The notes under the pieces were generated by a model. It had not been told where the DNA came from. It saw nothing but the letters and a program-made list of their open reading frames with translations, and ran no database searches. Source: Rhizobium sp. BK313 (GTDB lineage: Bacteria; Pseudomonadota; Alphaproteobacteria; Rhizobiales; Rhizobiaceae). Taken from it: a stretch of 60,768 bases of DNA. A program made the position numbers and the translations under genes. Positions 25,701-33,331 of the stretch are shown piece by piece. Within the stretch, counting starts at the first letter, position 1, and each line of letters begins with the position of its first letter. The DNA lies in contig NZ_JACHZQ010000016.1 in NCBI RefSeq assembly GCF_014193655.1, positions 1 through 60,768 on the forward strand. Direction: 5' to 3'.

Positions 25701-26822
25701 TCAGTTTTGACCGACTGCGCCTTCGGCGACTTTCGTGCCTACGCCTTTCTGGACCTGCAATATATCGATATTGCGGACGGCGGTATTCGATGTGAAGGAG
25801 ACATCCGCGATACCTCTGAAGGTCTTGATCTTCAGAAGTTCTTCGCGCATGGCGTCGCCGGTAAGCTCCTCCTTGGCATCGAGTACGGCCTTGGCAACCG
25901 TGGCCAGAATATGGGTCGCGTTATAATACTCGCGCGAATAAACGCTGACCGACTTTGTTCCGAACTTCTTCATGATGCCCTGCTCGACGGCCGGAGGCAG
26001 CGTTCCGCGGATTGCCGTGTAGTACCAGTTGTCGCTGCCCGGCAGGCCCATGGCAGGCGTCAGGAAGGTCGTGCCGACAACCGTCGGAAAATTCCCCTGC
26101 TGGCCAGCCTGCTGGACGAATTGTGGCAATGTACCGCCCTGAACGACGTTGACGAAAACGACATCGGGCTTGGCGGAGGCTGTCTTCAGAAGTGCGGGCC
26201 GGAAATTGGTATCACCGGGCGGAACCGGTTCATCCGAGACGATCTTACCGCCAAAACGCGTGAAATTGGCCGAAAAATCATTACGCCCATCGATGCCGGC
26301 GGCGGAATTCTCATAAATGATAGCGGCGGTTTTCTTGCCGAGCGTCTTGACCAGATAATGGGCGAGAACTTCGGTTTCGTCACGCGTGAGCGGCATGGTG
26401 TTAAAGAGGTAACGTGACGCTTCGCCCAGTTTGTCTGCCTGGGCGGCAGGGTTGATCACCAGCACCTTCTTGCGCGTTACCAGCGGCGCGATGGCCAGGC
26501 TCGGGACAGAAAACGCGGTAATCGCAGCGGGAATGGCATGCAGGTCCACTTCGCGATTGAAGGCGAGAACCGCCTGGTCAGGCTTTCCCTGCGTATCGTC
26601 GAAATTGATCTGAAGCTGGTGGCCGTTGATCCCGCCGGCCGCATTGATCTCCTCAAGAGCGAACTGCACTCCCTGCTGCTCTTCAATGCCGACCGCTGCG
26701 CTCGAACCCGTCAAGGGCAGGAATGCGGCGAACGTGATATCGCTCTCCGCTCGCGCTTGCCCGAAGGAAACAACGGTTAAAAGACCCGCGGCGCAGACCG
26801 CCGTCCACAATTTATGCTGCAT
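25701..26822 (-). CDS. Branched-chain-type ABC substrate-binding protein 3
   Basis: A 373-residue periplasmic protein with a Sec signal peptide (MQHKLWTAVCAAGLLTVVSFG, cleavage after QARA) and a Peripla_BP_6 domain (AAFLPLTGSSAAVG; INAAGGINGHQLQINFDDTQGKPDQAV). It is the first gene of the minus-strand operon SBP3-livH3-livM3-livG3-livF3-hydrolase and is divergent from iclR2. The operator dyad is 47 bp upstream of its ATG and a TTGACA lies 22 nt beyond the dyad. The ligand is unknown. Confidence 0.92.
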   Translation of the reverse strand: MQHKLWTAVCAAGLLTVVSFGQARAESDITFAAFLPLTGSSAAVGIEEQQGVQFALEEINAAGGINGHQLQINFDDTQGKPDQAVLAFNREVDLHAIPAAITAFSVPSLAIAPLVTRKKVLVINPAAQADKLGEASRYLFNTMPLTRDETEVLAHYLVKTLGKKTAAIIYENSAAGIDGRNDFSANFTRFGGKIVSDEPVPPGDTNFRPALLKTASAKPDVVFVNVVQGGTLPQFVQQAGQQGNFPTVVGTTFLTPAMGLPGSDNWYYTAIRGTLPPAVEQGIMKKFGTKSVSVYSREYYNATHILATVAKAVLDAKEELTGDAMREELLKIKTFRGIADVSFTSNTAVRNIDILQVQKGVGTKVAEGAVGQN

Positions 26823-26868
26823 AAGAACCTCCCGAGTTGTTAACAGTATCGGTATTCCGATATTTTAG

Positions 26869-26881
26869 GTAACATGGTTAC
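26869..26881. promoter_or_regulatory. IclR-box candidate, site 3 (GTAAC-N3-GTTAC)
   Basis: A perfect 5-bp inverted repeat with spacer ATG, between divergent SBP3 (minus) and iclR2 (plus). The arrangement mirrors site 1 next to iclR1. Confidence 0.6.
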
Positions 26882-26903
26882 TGTATTTGTGTTTACATTA
26901 GAA

Positions 26904-26909
26904 TGTCAA
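26904..26909 (-). promoter_or_regulatory. Candidate -35 element of the SBP3 operon
   Basis: TTGACA on the minus strand, exactly 22 nt upstream of dyad site 3 in the direction of SBP3. At site 1 TTGACA is also 22 nt upstream. A matching -10 (AATACA) would lie just before the dyad. Confidence 0.4.
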
Positions 26910-26955
26910 GGCGCGGACAGGTTATGTCCGGGGTGACAAGATGAAGGGAAACCGA

Positions 26956-27795
26956 ATGAGTACCGAAGAAAAACATAATCCATTGGACAGCCTGGTGACC
27001 GTTCAACGGACGATAGCCGTCCTGGAAATGCTGACAGACTCCCATGCCGGCATGTCGATCTCGGATATCGCCAAGGAGCTTGACGTCAACAAGAGCATCG
27101 CATTGCGGATCGCATCGACGCTCGAGGCGCTGAATTACCTCTATCGCAACAGCGAGAATAAGCGCTATTACGCCGGCTACAAGATAAGCAACCTGGGCAT
27201 GCGGCTCCTTGGCCGGGCGCGCTTGCTCGATGAATGCCTGCCCATCCTGCGGCAGCTTGCCGAGCAGACCGGCGAGCTTGTCCTTTTTTCTGTTCTGGAC
27301 AGAGATGTGCCGAGATGGGTGCTGGCAGTGACCGGCATTCGCCGGCGGCTCCAGGTCGAGCCGATGACTTCGATGGAGCTGCACTCCACCGCTACGGGCA
27401 AGGCCTGGCTTGCAACGCTGGCGGATGAAGACGTTCGTCAGCGACTGCAAGGCGGAATGCGCGCGGTGACCCCGTACACAATTACCGATCTGGAAAAGAT
27501 GCTGGCGGAATTGGACGGTATCCGGCAATCGGGCATCAGCTTCAGCAATCAGGAAAACGAAACCGGAATAGCTTCTGTGGCAACGGGAATTCGGCGTCAT
27601 CGGACGGGCCCTTATGTCGGCTTTGTCAGCGTCACCGCACCATTGGTCCGGGCCAGCATGGAAGATTTCGACCGCTATAGATCGTTGATCCGGAAAGCGG
27701 CCGAAAGTCTCGGAGATCGCTGGCCTCTGGCCATTACTGGTGAGCTGTCAGAAGGCACGAAATTTGGCGAGGGCACCCAGATATACTCTCAGTGA
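26956..27795 (+). CDS. IclR-family transcriptional regulator 2
   Basis: A 279-residue regulator, clear paralogue of the IclR at 4584-5417: the winged helix (MSISDIAKELDVNKSIALRIAS) and effector domain (LFSVLDRDVPRWVLAVTGIRRRLQVEP) match almost residue for residue. I chose the ATG at 26956 (MSTEEKHNPLDSLVT), after AAGGGAAACCG, because it lines up with the paralogue's start; an ATG at 26941 would add five residues. It is divergent from the SBP3 operon with the dyad between them. Inference: the two IclRs recognise the same or very similar sites. Confidence 0.92.
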   Translation: MSTEEKHNPLDSLVTVQRTIAVLEMLTDSHAGMSISDIAKELDVNKSIALRIASTLEALNYLYRNSENKRYYAGYKISNLGMRLLGRARLLDECLPILRQLAEQTGELVLFSVLDRDVPRWVLAVTGIRRRLQVEPMTSMELHSTATGKAWLATLADEDVRQRLQGGMRAVTPYTITDLEKMLAELDGIRQSGISFSNQENETGIASVATGIRRHRTGPYVGFVSVTAPLVRASMEDFDRYRSLIRKAAESLGDRWPLAITGELSEGTKFGEGTQIYSQ

Positions 27796-27864
27796 CCTGT
27801 CCTGAAATTCGGATCAGGAACGTCATCGGAAATGATGAAGCAACCCTCGCAACGGTATCGCCGG

Positions 27865-28797
27865 CTATTTCGCGCTCAGGCCGAGAAGCTGGCGGGCTTC
27901 GGCGGGGGTAGCCGTTTCGATGTTCAATTCATCAAAGACCCGCTTTATCTTCGAAACCTGCTCCGCATTGCTCTTGAACTGTTCGCCGGGCTTGTTGACG
28001 AGGTTATCCTCCTGGCCGACACGGACATGGGTTCCCATCAGTCCGCCATAGGCGGCCGTACGGATGTTGACCATTCCGGTTCCATGCGTGAACAGGACCA
28101 GCTGATCGCCGAACAGCCGCTCCGCCGTCCGCTTCAGATGCAGAAGGTTATCGATTTCGGAGGTAATGCCACCCAGGATACCCGTCAGAAATTGCAGGAT
28201 GATCTTGCCGCTGACCTTACGATTGTTGAGGTGATGTTCCAGGATATAGAGGTCGCCAACATCGTAGGCCTCGAACTCCATGGCGATGCCCTCGTCGATG
28301 AGGGTGGCAATCATGGCGTCGATCTTCTTGAACGAGTTGCCCGTGACCACGTCGTAGCTTTTCGGGCCGAAGCTGTCCTTCTCCCACTGGTGCTTGAACT
28401 TGGCGACATCGGCTTCCGAAAAGCCCTGTTCACGCGCCTTTTTGAAATTGCCATAGTTCATCGAACCAACGATCACCGTAGCCACTTCCGGCCGCAGCTT
28501 CAGAACCGCTTCAAGGCGATCTTCCGGCGTGGCTCCCAGTGACGCGGACATGTTGATGACGGCATCGCATCCGGCGCGGATTGCCGGGATGAATTCCTGC
28601 CAGACCTCGGTGGCATTGGTGGGACGGCCGTCCTGTGGATCGCGGGCATGCAGGTGAATGACCGACGCACCCGCCTTTGCCGCAGCGATCGATTGCTCGG
28701 CGATTTCGGCAGGCGTCACCGGCAGATAGGGCGACATGGACGGCGTCATCGAAGCACCGGTCGCGGCGCAGGTAATGATGATCTTGCTATTGGACAT
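27865..28797 (-). CDS. BKACE family beta-keto acid cleavage enzyme
   Basis: A 310-residue TIM-barrel enzyme of the 3-keto-5-aminohexanoate cleavage (BKACE, DUF849) family, which converts a beta-keto acid plus acetyl-CoA into acetoacetate and a new CoA ester. The metal-binding pair His48/His50 (VIHLHARDPQDGRPT), NMSASLG, the VGSMNYG strand and the late FTHGTGM and THVRVGQEDN motifs are present, and the length is normal. The start has GGAGACACCC upstream. It is transcribed away from the LysR gene at 29053. A deleted copy of the same family sits at 8814-9134, so this gene is probably the working enzyme of the region. Confidence 0.92.
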   Translation of the reverse strand: MSNSKIIITCAATGASMTPSMSPYLPVTPAEIAEQSIAAAKAGASVIHLHARDPQDGRPTNATEVWQEFIPAIRAGCDAVINMSASLGATPEDRLEAVLKLRPEVATVIVGSMNYGNFKKAREQGFSEADVAKFKHQWEKDSFGPKSYDVVTGNSFKKIDAMIATLIDEGIAMEFEAYDVGDLYILEHHLNNRKVSGKIILQFLTGILGGITSEIDNLLHLKRTAERLFGDQLVLFTHGTGMVNIRTAAYGGLMGTHVRVGQEDNLVNKPGEQFKSNAEQVSKIKRVFDELNIETATPAEARQLLGLSAK

Positions 28798-28930
28798 GGG
28801 TGTCTCCGGTATTTTGTTTTGACACAGGCGAACGATGAAATTTTTCGCGAGCGCCGGGGTTACGTCAAACGAGTTCGCGTCTGCTCGATTGAGTTTTTCT
28901 CACGCGAAGATGCCGTTGCTTTGCCTGCGT

Positions 28931-28947
28931 CGCAAAATTTTCTTGCG
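28931..28947. promoter_or_regulatory. LysR-type dyad candidate
   Basis: CGCAA-N7-TTGCG lies in the divergent region between the BKACE and LysR genes. Dyads of this size are typical LysR targets, but this one is short and may be fortuitous. Confidence 0.3.
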
Positions 28948-29052
28948 GAAATGGGATTTTTCCGCGGGATTCGGTCGTTTTCCGCTTCCGAAATGCTATG
29001 GATTCTCACGGAAGAATCCGTCGTTTGAAGAAAACTCATCTGAGGACATTAC

Positions 29053-29958
29053 ATGGCAAGTCGTCTTCCGCCCCTGAAGGCCCTAAGGGCATTCGAAGTT
29101 GCCGGGCGACACCTCAGTTTCATGAAGGCAGCAGCCGATCTCAATGTGACACCGGGCGCAATCAGCAGACAGATAAAGCTTCTGGAAGATTACCTGGGTC
29201 TGCGGCTGTTCGAACGGGGTTATCGGGAAGTGACGCTCACGCCGGCTGGGCGCGAATATGTCGATTCACTGGAGGAGATCTTCGGCAGGCTCGAAGCGGC
29301 AACCGATCGGCTCATGGACCAGCATCATCGTAAGCCCTTGCATATTTTTGCTTCCATGATGTTTACGATGCGCTGGCTGATGCCACGCCTTGGCAAGTTC
29401 GAGGGAGCATCTGCCGGAGAGATCAGGCTCAGCACTTCGCTGGCAGCCGATCCCAATCCGTTCCGAAGCGGCAATGTCGATGCCGCCATCTATATCGGCA
29501 ACGCCGATCTCCCAGGGATGGTCTGCCGACGTCTTTTACCAAGCCGGCTCGTACCGATTTGCAGTCCGGCTCTTCTGCGCGTCAAGCCCCTGAGAAACCT
29601 TGATGAACTGGGGCAACATACACTCCTGCACTCTTCCGTCTTCCCCAATAACTGGGGGAATTGGCTGGCGATCGCCGGCCGGCCGGATATACGCGGACAG
29701 CAAAGCGTAAGTTTCGGCAGCACCTCACTTGCCTATCAGGCCGCAGTCGAGGGCCTGGGGGTGGCAATCGGACAGACCACACTGATCCGTGAAGATCTGG
29801 CGGCCGGAAGGCTCGTCGTGCCGTTTCCTCAGGTCCTGGAAGACGGCAACGCGTATATTCTTGCCTATCCCGAGGCGGGAATACACCACGAGATGCTCAC
29901 GCCGTTCGTCCGATGGCTGCAGGCAGAAGCTGCGAGTGATCAAAAACGCGGCTCTTGA
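29053..29958 (+). CDS. LysR-family regulator (GcvA-like)
   Basis: A 301-residue regulator. The N-terminal helix-turn-helix (LPPLKALRAFEVAGRHLSFMKAAADLNVTPGAISRQIKLLE) is GcvA-like, and the rest is the periplasmic-binding-protein-like effector domain. It is divergent from the BKACE gene, the usual layout of a LysR activator and its target. The dhaK-type operon follows downstream, with an IclR-box candidate 18 nt after this gene's stop. Confidence 0.88.
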   Translation: MASRLPPLKALRAFEVAGRHLSFMKAAADLNVTPGAISRQIKLLEDYLGLRLFERGYREVTLTPAGREYVDSLEEIFGRLEAATDRLMDQHHRKPLHIFASMMFTMRWLMPRLGKFEGASAGEIRLSTSLAADPNPFRSGNVDAAIYIGNADLPGMVCRRLLPSRLVPICSPALLRVKPLRNLDELGQHTLLHSSVFPNNWGNWLAIAGRPDIRGQQSVSFGSTSLAYQAAVEGLGVAIGQTTLIREDLAAGRLVVPFPQVLEDGNAYILAYPEAGIHHEMLTPFVRWLQAEAASDQKRGS

Positions 29959-29975
29959 CGAAAGTCCGATAATAA

Positions 29976-29988
29976 GTAACCTCGTTAC
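29976..29988. promoter_or_regulatory. IclR-box candidate, site 4 (GTAAC-N3-GTTAC)
   Basis: A perfect 5-bp inverted repeat with spacer CTC, about 200 bp upstream of the dhaK-like gene and just after the LysR stop. On the plus strand it is followed by CCATAATTC; site 2 in the same strand is followed by TCATAATTT. Confidence 0.55.
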
Positions 29989-30185
29989 CCATAATTCCTT
30001 TGGCGATCGAGGTCAGTAAATGCCGGAACCTGAATTCTTCTGCACTGGTGTTCGCGATCGCCCTTCGTCCGAGGTGATGGTTGCGGCCCGTCGGCTCGCC
30101 AATCCGTCAAGCTGCCAGAAAAGCACCTGATGCCGGCCAATCCATCAGCAGCAGTGCCTTGAATTCGTAAAGAGGGGAACGGGAC

Positions 30186-31181
30186 TTGAGCCAATTGATG
30201 AATGATCCTCGCGACTATGTCGACGAGATGCTGGATGGCCTCGTGTTGGCCCACCCTTCTCTTATGCGGCATGGAACCGGGGGGCGGGTCGTCCGACGTA
30301 ACAGTGGTGCAACCGGGAAAGTAGGCGTCGTGTCCGGCGGCGGATCGGGGCATTTGCCGCTCTTCACCGGCTACGTCGGCCCGGGACTTTTGGACGCCTG
30401 CTCGGTCGGCAATGTCTTCGAGGGCCCCAATGTCGCCTCTTGCGGCGAAGCGATCGCGGTCGCCAACGGCGGCAAGGGCGTTCTTTGCCTCTACGGCAAC
30501 TACGGCGGCGACCGGATGAACTTCGACATGGCCTGCGAGATGGCCGAAGTGGAAGGCATCGAAACCACGACCGTGCTCGGCACCGACGATATCGCCAGCG
30601 CTGACGCCGATCAGATCGGTCGGCGGCGCGGCGTTGCCGGCATCATTTATGCCTACAAAGCCGCCGGTGCCCTTGCCGAAGCCGGCGGATCGCTCGCCGA
30701 TGTCACAGCAATCGCCCGCCGCACAGTGGAACGCACCCGCACCCTCGGTTTCGCCTTGGCGCCTTGCATCGTGCCCGGTGCTGCCGCGCCGACCTTCGAC
30801 TTGCCGGAAGGCGAGATCGAGATGGGTATGGGCATCCACGGCGAGCCCGGAATCTGGCGCGACCGCATGAAACCCGCTGACAGGATCGCGGACGAGATGG
30901 TCGAGCGGTTGCTTGCCAATGCGCCGGCCGACGCCTCGAACCGCGTGTCGCTCCTGGTCAACAGCCTCGGCGCGACACCGCTGGAAGAGCTTTACATCCT
31001 CTATCGCCGCGTCGTTCCGCAGATTGAGAAGGCAGGCTTCGAGATCGTCGCGCCGCTGGTGGGGCGCTACACAACGTCCATGGAGATGGCCGGCGCCTCA
31101 CTGAGCCTCTGCTTCCTCGACGAGGAGATCGAGCGGCTTGTCCACGCCCCTGCCTCCTGCCCCTTCTGGAGGGCCGGCTGA
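30186..31181 (+). CDS. dhaK: DhaK-type dihydroxyacetone/ketose kinase subunit
   Basis: A 331-residue DhaK subunit, which binds dihydroxyacetone (or a related ketose) covalently as a hemiaminal on a histidine. His218 (GIHGEPG), His56 (GSGHLPLF) and Asp109 (GGDRMNF) are all in place. I prefer TTG at 30186 (MSQLMNDPRDYVDEML), 8 nt after GAGGGG, because it matches the MKKLINDP-type family start; ATG 30198 is the alternative. It is followed with a 1-nt overlap by the dhaL gene. No DhaM (PTS phosphoryl donor) is seen, so the phosphate source is uncertain; related kinases act on erythrulose or other small ketoses. Confidence 0.9.
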   Translation: MSQLMNDPRDYVDEMLDGLVLAHPSLMRHGTGGRVVRRNSGATGKVGVVSGGGSGHLPLFTGYVGPGLLDACSVGNVFEGPNVASCGEAIAVANGGKGVLCLYGNYGGDRMNFDMACEMAEVEGIETTTVLGTDDIASADADQIGRRRGVAGIIYAYKAAGALAEAGGSLADVTAIARRTVERTRTLGFALAPCIVPGAAAPTFDLPEGEIEMGMGIHGEPGIWRDRMKPADRIADEMVERLLANAPADASNRVSLLVNSLGATPLEELYILYRRVVPQIEKAGFEIVAPLVGRYTTSMEMAGASLSLCFLDEEIERLVHAPASCPFWRAG

Positions 31182-31798
31182 TGGCGATTGTCGTTGCGGA
31201 TATCGGGCGGGCGGTGCAGCGGGCGCAGGCCTGCTTTACGGTGGCCGAGACGGAGCTGAATGCCGCCGATGCCAAGCTCGGGGACGGCGATACAGGCGGC
31301 ATGCTGCGCCGCCTGGCCGACGGGATTGCCAAGGTCGACCTCTTTCACACCGAGGATCTTGGCATCGCCTTCACGGAACTCGCCAAGGCGGCATCCGCTT
31401 CCACCGGCTCCAGCCTCGGCACCCTGGTGATGACGGCCTTCATGACCCTTGCCAAGGCCACACGCGGGCAGACGGAAACCGCCTCCGATCGCCTGCCGGA
31501 GTTGCTGTCGGGCATCTGTAGCGCCATGCTGGCGCGCGGTGGTGCAGCACTTGGCGACAAGACCGTCATCGACGGTCTGGATGCGGTTGCCGAAGCGCTG
31601 CGAAAGGCGGAGCCTGCCGATTATTCAACGGCTGCGGCGCAAGGTTCGCAGCAGGCGCTGGAAGCATTCCGCGACCGACCGAACCGCATCGGCCGAGCCC
31701 GCATGTATGGTGAAAAGAGCCAGGGGCTCGACGATCCCGGCATGCTCGCCCTTGCCAGGCTCTGCGCCGCATTGGCAGCCGACCATAGCAAGACATAG
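31181..31798 (+). CDS. dhaL: DhaL-type kinase subunit (nucleotide-binding)
   Basis: A 205-residue all-helical DhaL subunit. The Mg-nucleotide motif LNAADAKLGDGDTGGML, the GDKTVIDGLDAV segment and the end motif GRARMYGEKSQGLDDPG are visible. It carries the ADP/ATP used to phosphorylate the ketose bound to DhaK. It overlaps dhaK by 1 nt and lies 18 nt before the alcohol dehydrogenase remnant; the three form one operon downstream of IclR-box candidate site 4. Confidence 0.9.
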   Translation: MAIVVADIGRAVQRAQACFTVAETELNAADAKLGDGDTGGMLRRLADGIAKVDLFHTEDLGIAFTELAKAASASTGSSLGTLVMTAFMTLAKATRGQTETASDRLPELLSGICSAMLARGGAALGDKTVIDGLDAVAEALRKAEPADYSTAAAQGSQQALEAFRDRPNRIGRARMYGEKSQGLDDPGMLALARLCAALAADHSKT

Positions 31799-31816
31799 CG
31801 GTATTGGGAGGACACC

Positions 31817-32971
31817 ATGGTCAAGTTCGAATACAGGAATCCGACGCACATTCTCTTCGGCGAGGGGTAGATCGCCGCGCTGAAGGCGCTCATCGCTCCG
31901 GGGGCGCGGGTACTCCTGCTATATGGTGGCGGTTCCATCAAGCGCAACGGGGTCTATGACCAGGTATTGGCGACCCTCGATAGCTGCGAGGTAACGGAAT
32001 TCGGCGGCATCGAAGTCAATCCGCACTACGAGACCGTCCTGAAGGCCGCCGGGCTCGCCCGCGAGGTAGCGTCCGATATCATTCTGGCTGTCGGCGGCGG
32101 GTCGGTCATCGATGCGGCAAAATTTCTCGGCTCGGCGATTGCCGCTGAGAACAGCGATCCGTGGGACGAATTTGCGGCCGGCCGATATCCGGAGAAGATC
32201 GTGCCGGTCGGCTGCGTGCTGACGCTGCCGGCGACCGGTTCGGAAAGCAATGCCGTATCGGTCATTTCATCGGTCACGCGCGATCTGAAGATTCCCTTCG
32301 CCAATGAGGCGGCGCGTCCTGTTTTTGCAATCATGGATCCCTCGACCATGGCAAGCCTCGATCGGCGCCAGCTCGGCAACGCCGTCGTGGATGCCTTTAC
32401 CCATGTCGTCGAGCAATATCTCACCCTTCCCGGAAACACGCCGGTCCAATACGGCTACAGCGAAGTGCTGCTGCGCACGCTGATCGAATGGGGACCGAAG
32501 CTTCTAAAGGAAAATTCGCCGGACGCACGCGAAAACGTCATGTGGGCTGCCAACCAGGCGCTCAACGGACTGATCGGGATGGGCGTGCGCCAGGATTGGT
32601 CGACCCATATGATCGGCCATGCGATCACCGCTCTCTACGGTATCGACCACGCCCGCACGCTGAGCCTGGTGATGCCCTCGCTGCTGCGCTTCAAAATCCG
32701 CTCGAAGCAGGAAATGCTTGCCCGTTATGCCCGCAACGTCTGGAACGTCCAGGCGGACGACGACAGAATTGCTGCCGAACAGGGTATCGCTGCGACGGAA
32801 GACTTCTTCCGCCGCATGGGGCTTCCGGTCAAAAGCAGTGACGTTGCCCCCACCAAGATTTCCGCCGACGATATCGTCGCCCATCTGGAACGTGCCGGGC
32901 AGGTGCAACTCGGCGAAATGGCCGACATTTCTGCCAAGGAAGTCCGGGAAATTATGGCTGCGGTGACGTAG
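31817..32971 (+). pseudogene. YqhD-like iron-containing alcohol dehydrogenase with amber codon 18
   Basis: The 384-codon frame encodes a group III metal-dependent dehydrogenase resembling YqhD (NADPH-dependent aldehyde reductase). After the ATG at 31817, with GGGAGG upstream, the sequence reads MVKFEYRNPTHILFGEG and then TAG at 31868-31870, where relatives usually have Gln or Ala; a single C-to-T change from CAG would explain it. The rest is intact: GGGS NADP motifs (LYGGGSIKRNG, AVGGGSVIDAAKF), PATGSESN, and metal ligands in VVDAFTHVVEQY and IGHAITALYGIDHA. Reinitiation at a later codon would lose the first nucleotide-binding strand. It may be a true nonsense mutation or a sequencing error. 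Confidence 0.85.
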
Positions 32972-33147
32972 TTTATGGATGGGCTGGATCCATTCGCCTG
33001 GGTTTCCCCTTCATTCAATCCGGCGCGTTCAAACCTGGTGCAGCCGAAGGTATCGCTCCGGTTTAAACCACGGGAAATGTGGTCGGTATACGCGTCGCCA
33101 TAGCTTGGACCTGCTCCAATCGCGTAACAGAATATCAGTTCAAATAG

Positions 33148-33229
33148 GTCGCCTTGATTGAGATTCGAACCGCCAACCTCGCACTCTGGATGTCAGCCTA
33201 ACAATCGCACTTCCGTTAGCTGAGGCGAC
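33148..33229 (-). tRNA. tRNA-like cloverleaf, probably degenerate
   Basis: On the minus strand an 82-nt segment starts GTCGCCT and ends AGGCGAC, a perfect 7-bp acceptor stem. Inside are a CTAAC/GTTAG arm, a short CTG/CAG arm, and a GGTTG/CAATC arm containing GGTTCGAATC, the classic T-loop (B-box) sequence. Loop sizes and the anticodon loop are not canonical: there is no T33, and the T loop is too long for the 5-bp stem. It could be a decayed tRNA, an unusual tRNA or another structured RNA. No amino acid is assigned. Confidence 0.4.
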
Positions 33230-33272
33230 ACCCTTCAGGATGTCAGACAGCGCTCCAGGCCGGAGCTCGGAT

Positions 33273-33295
33273 GCGAGCGCTCTTGCGCTGCTCGC
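33273..33295. terminator. Hairpin after the ribose-type ABC operon
   Basis: A GC-rich dyad (GCGAGCGC-TCTT-GCGC then TGCTCGC) lies about 37 nt beyond the permease stop at 33332. There is no T-run. It may terminate the minus-strand operon. Confidence 0.35.
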
Positions 33296-33331
33296 TTGAT
33301 ATTCGAAGAGATCGCTGGTCTTCCAAAATCC

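Noticed and set aside
28830..29050. A fifth GTAAC-N3-GTTAC site in the BKACE-LysR intergenic region
   Set aside because: Only a single GTTAC half-site (GGGGTTACGTC) is present without the matching GTAAC, so this region was not counted in the regulon.
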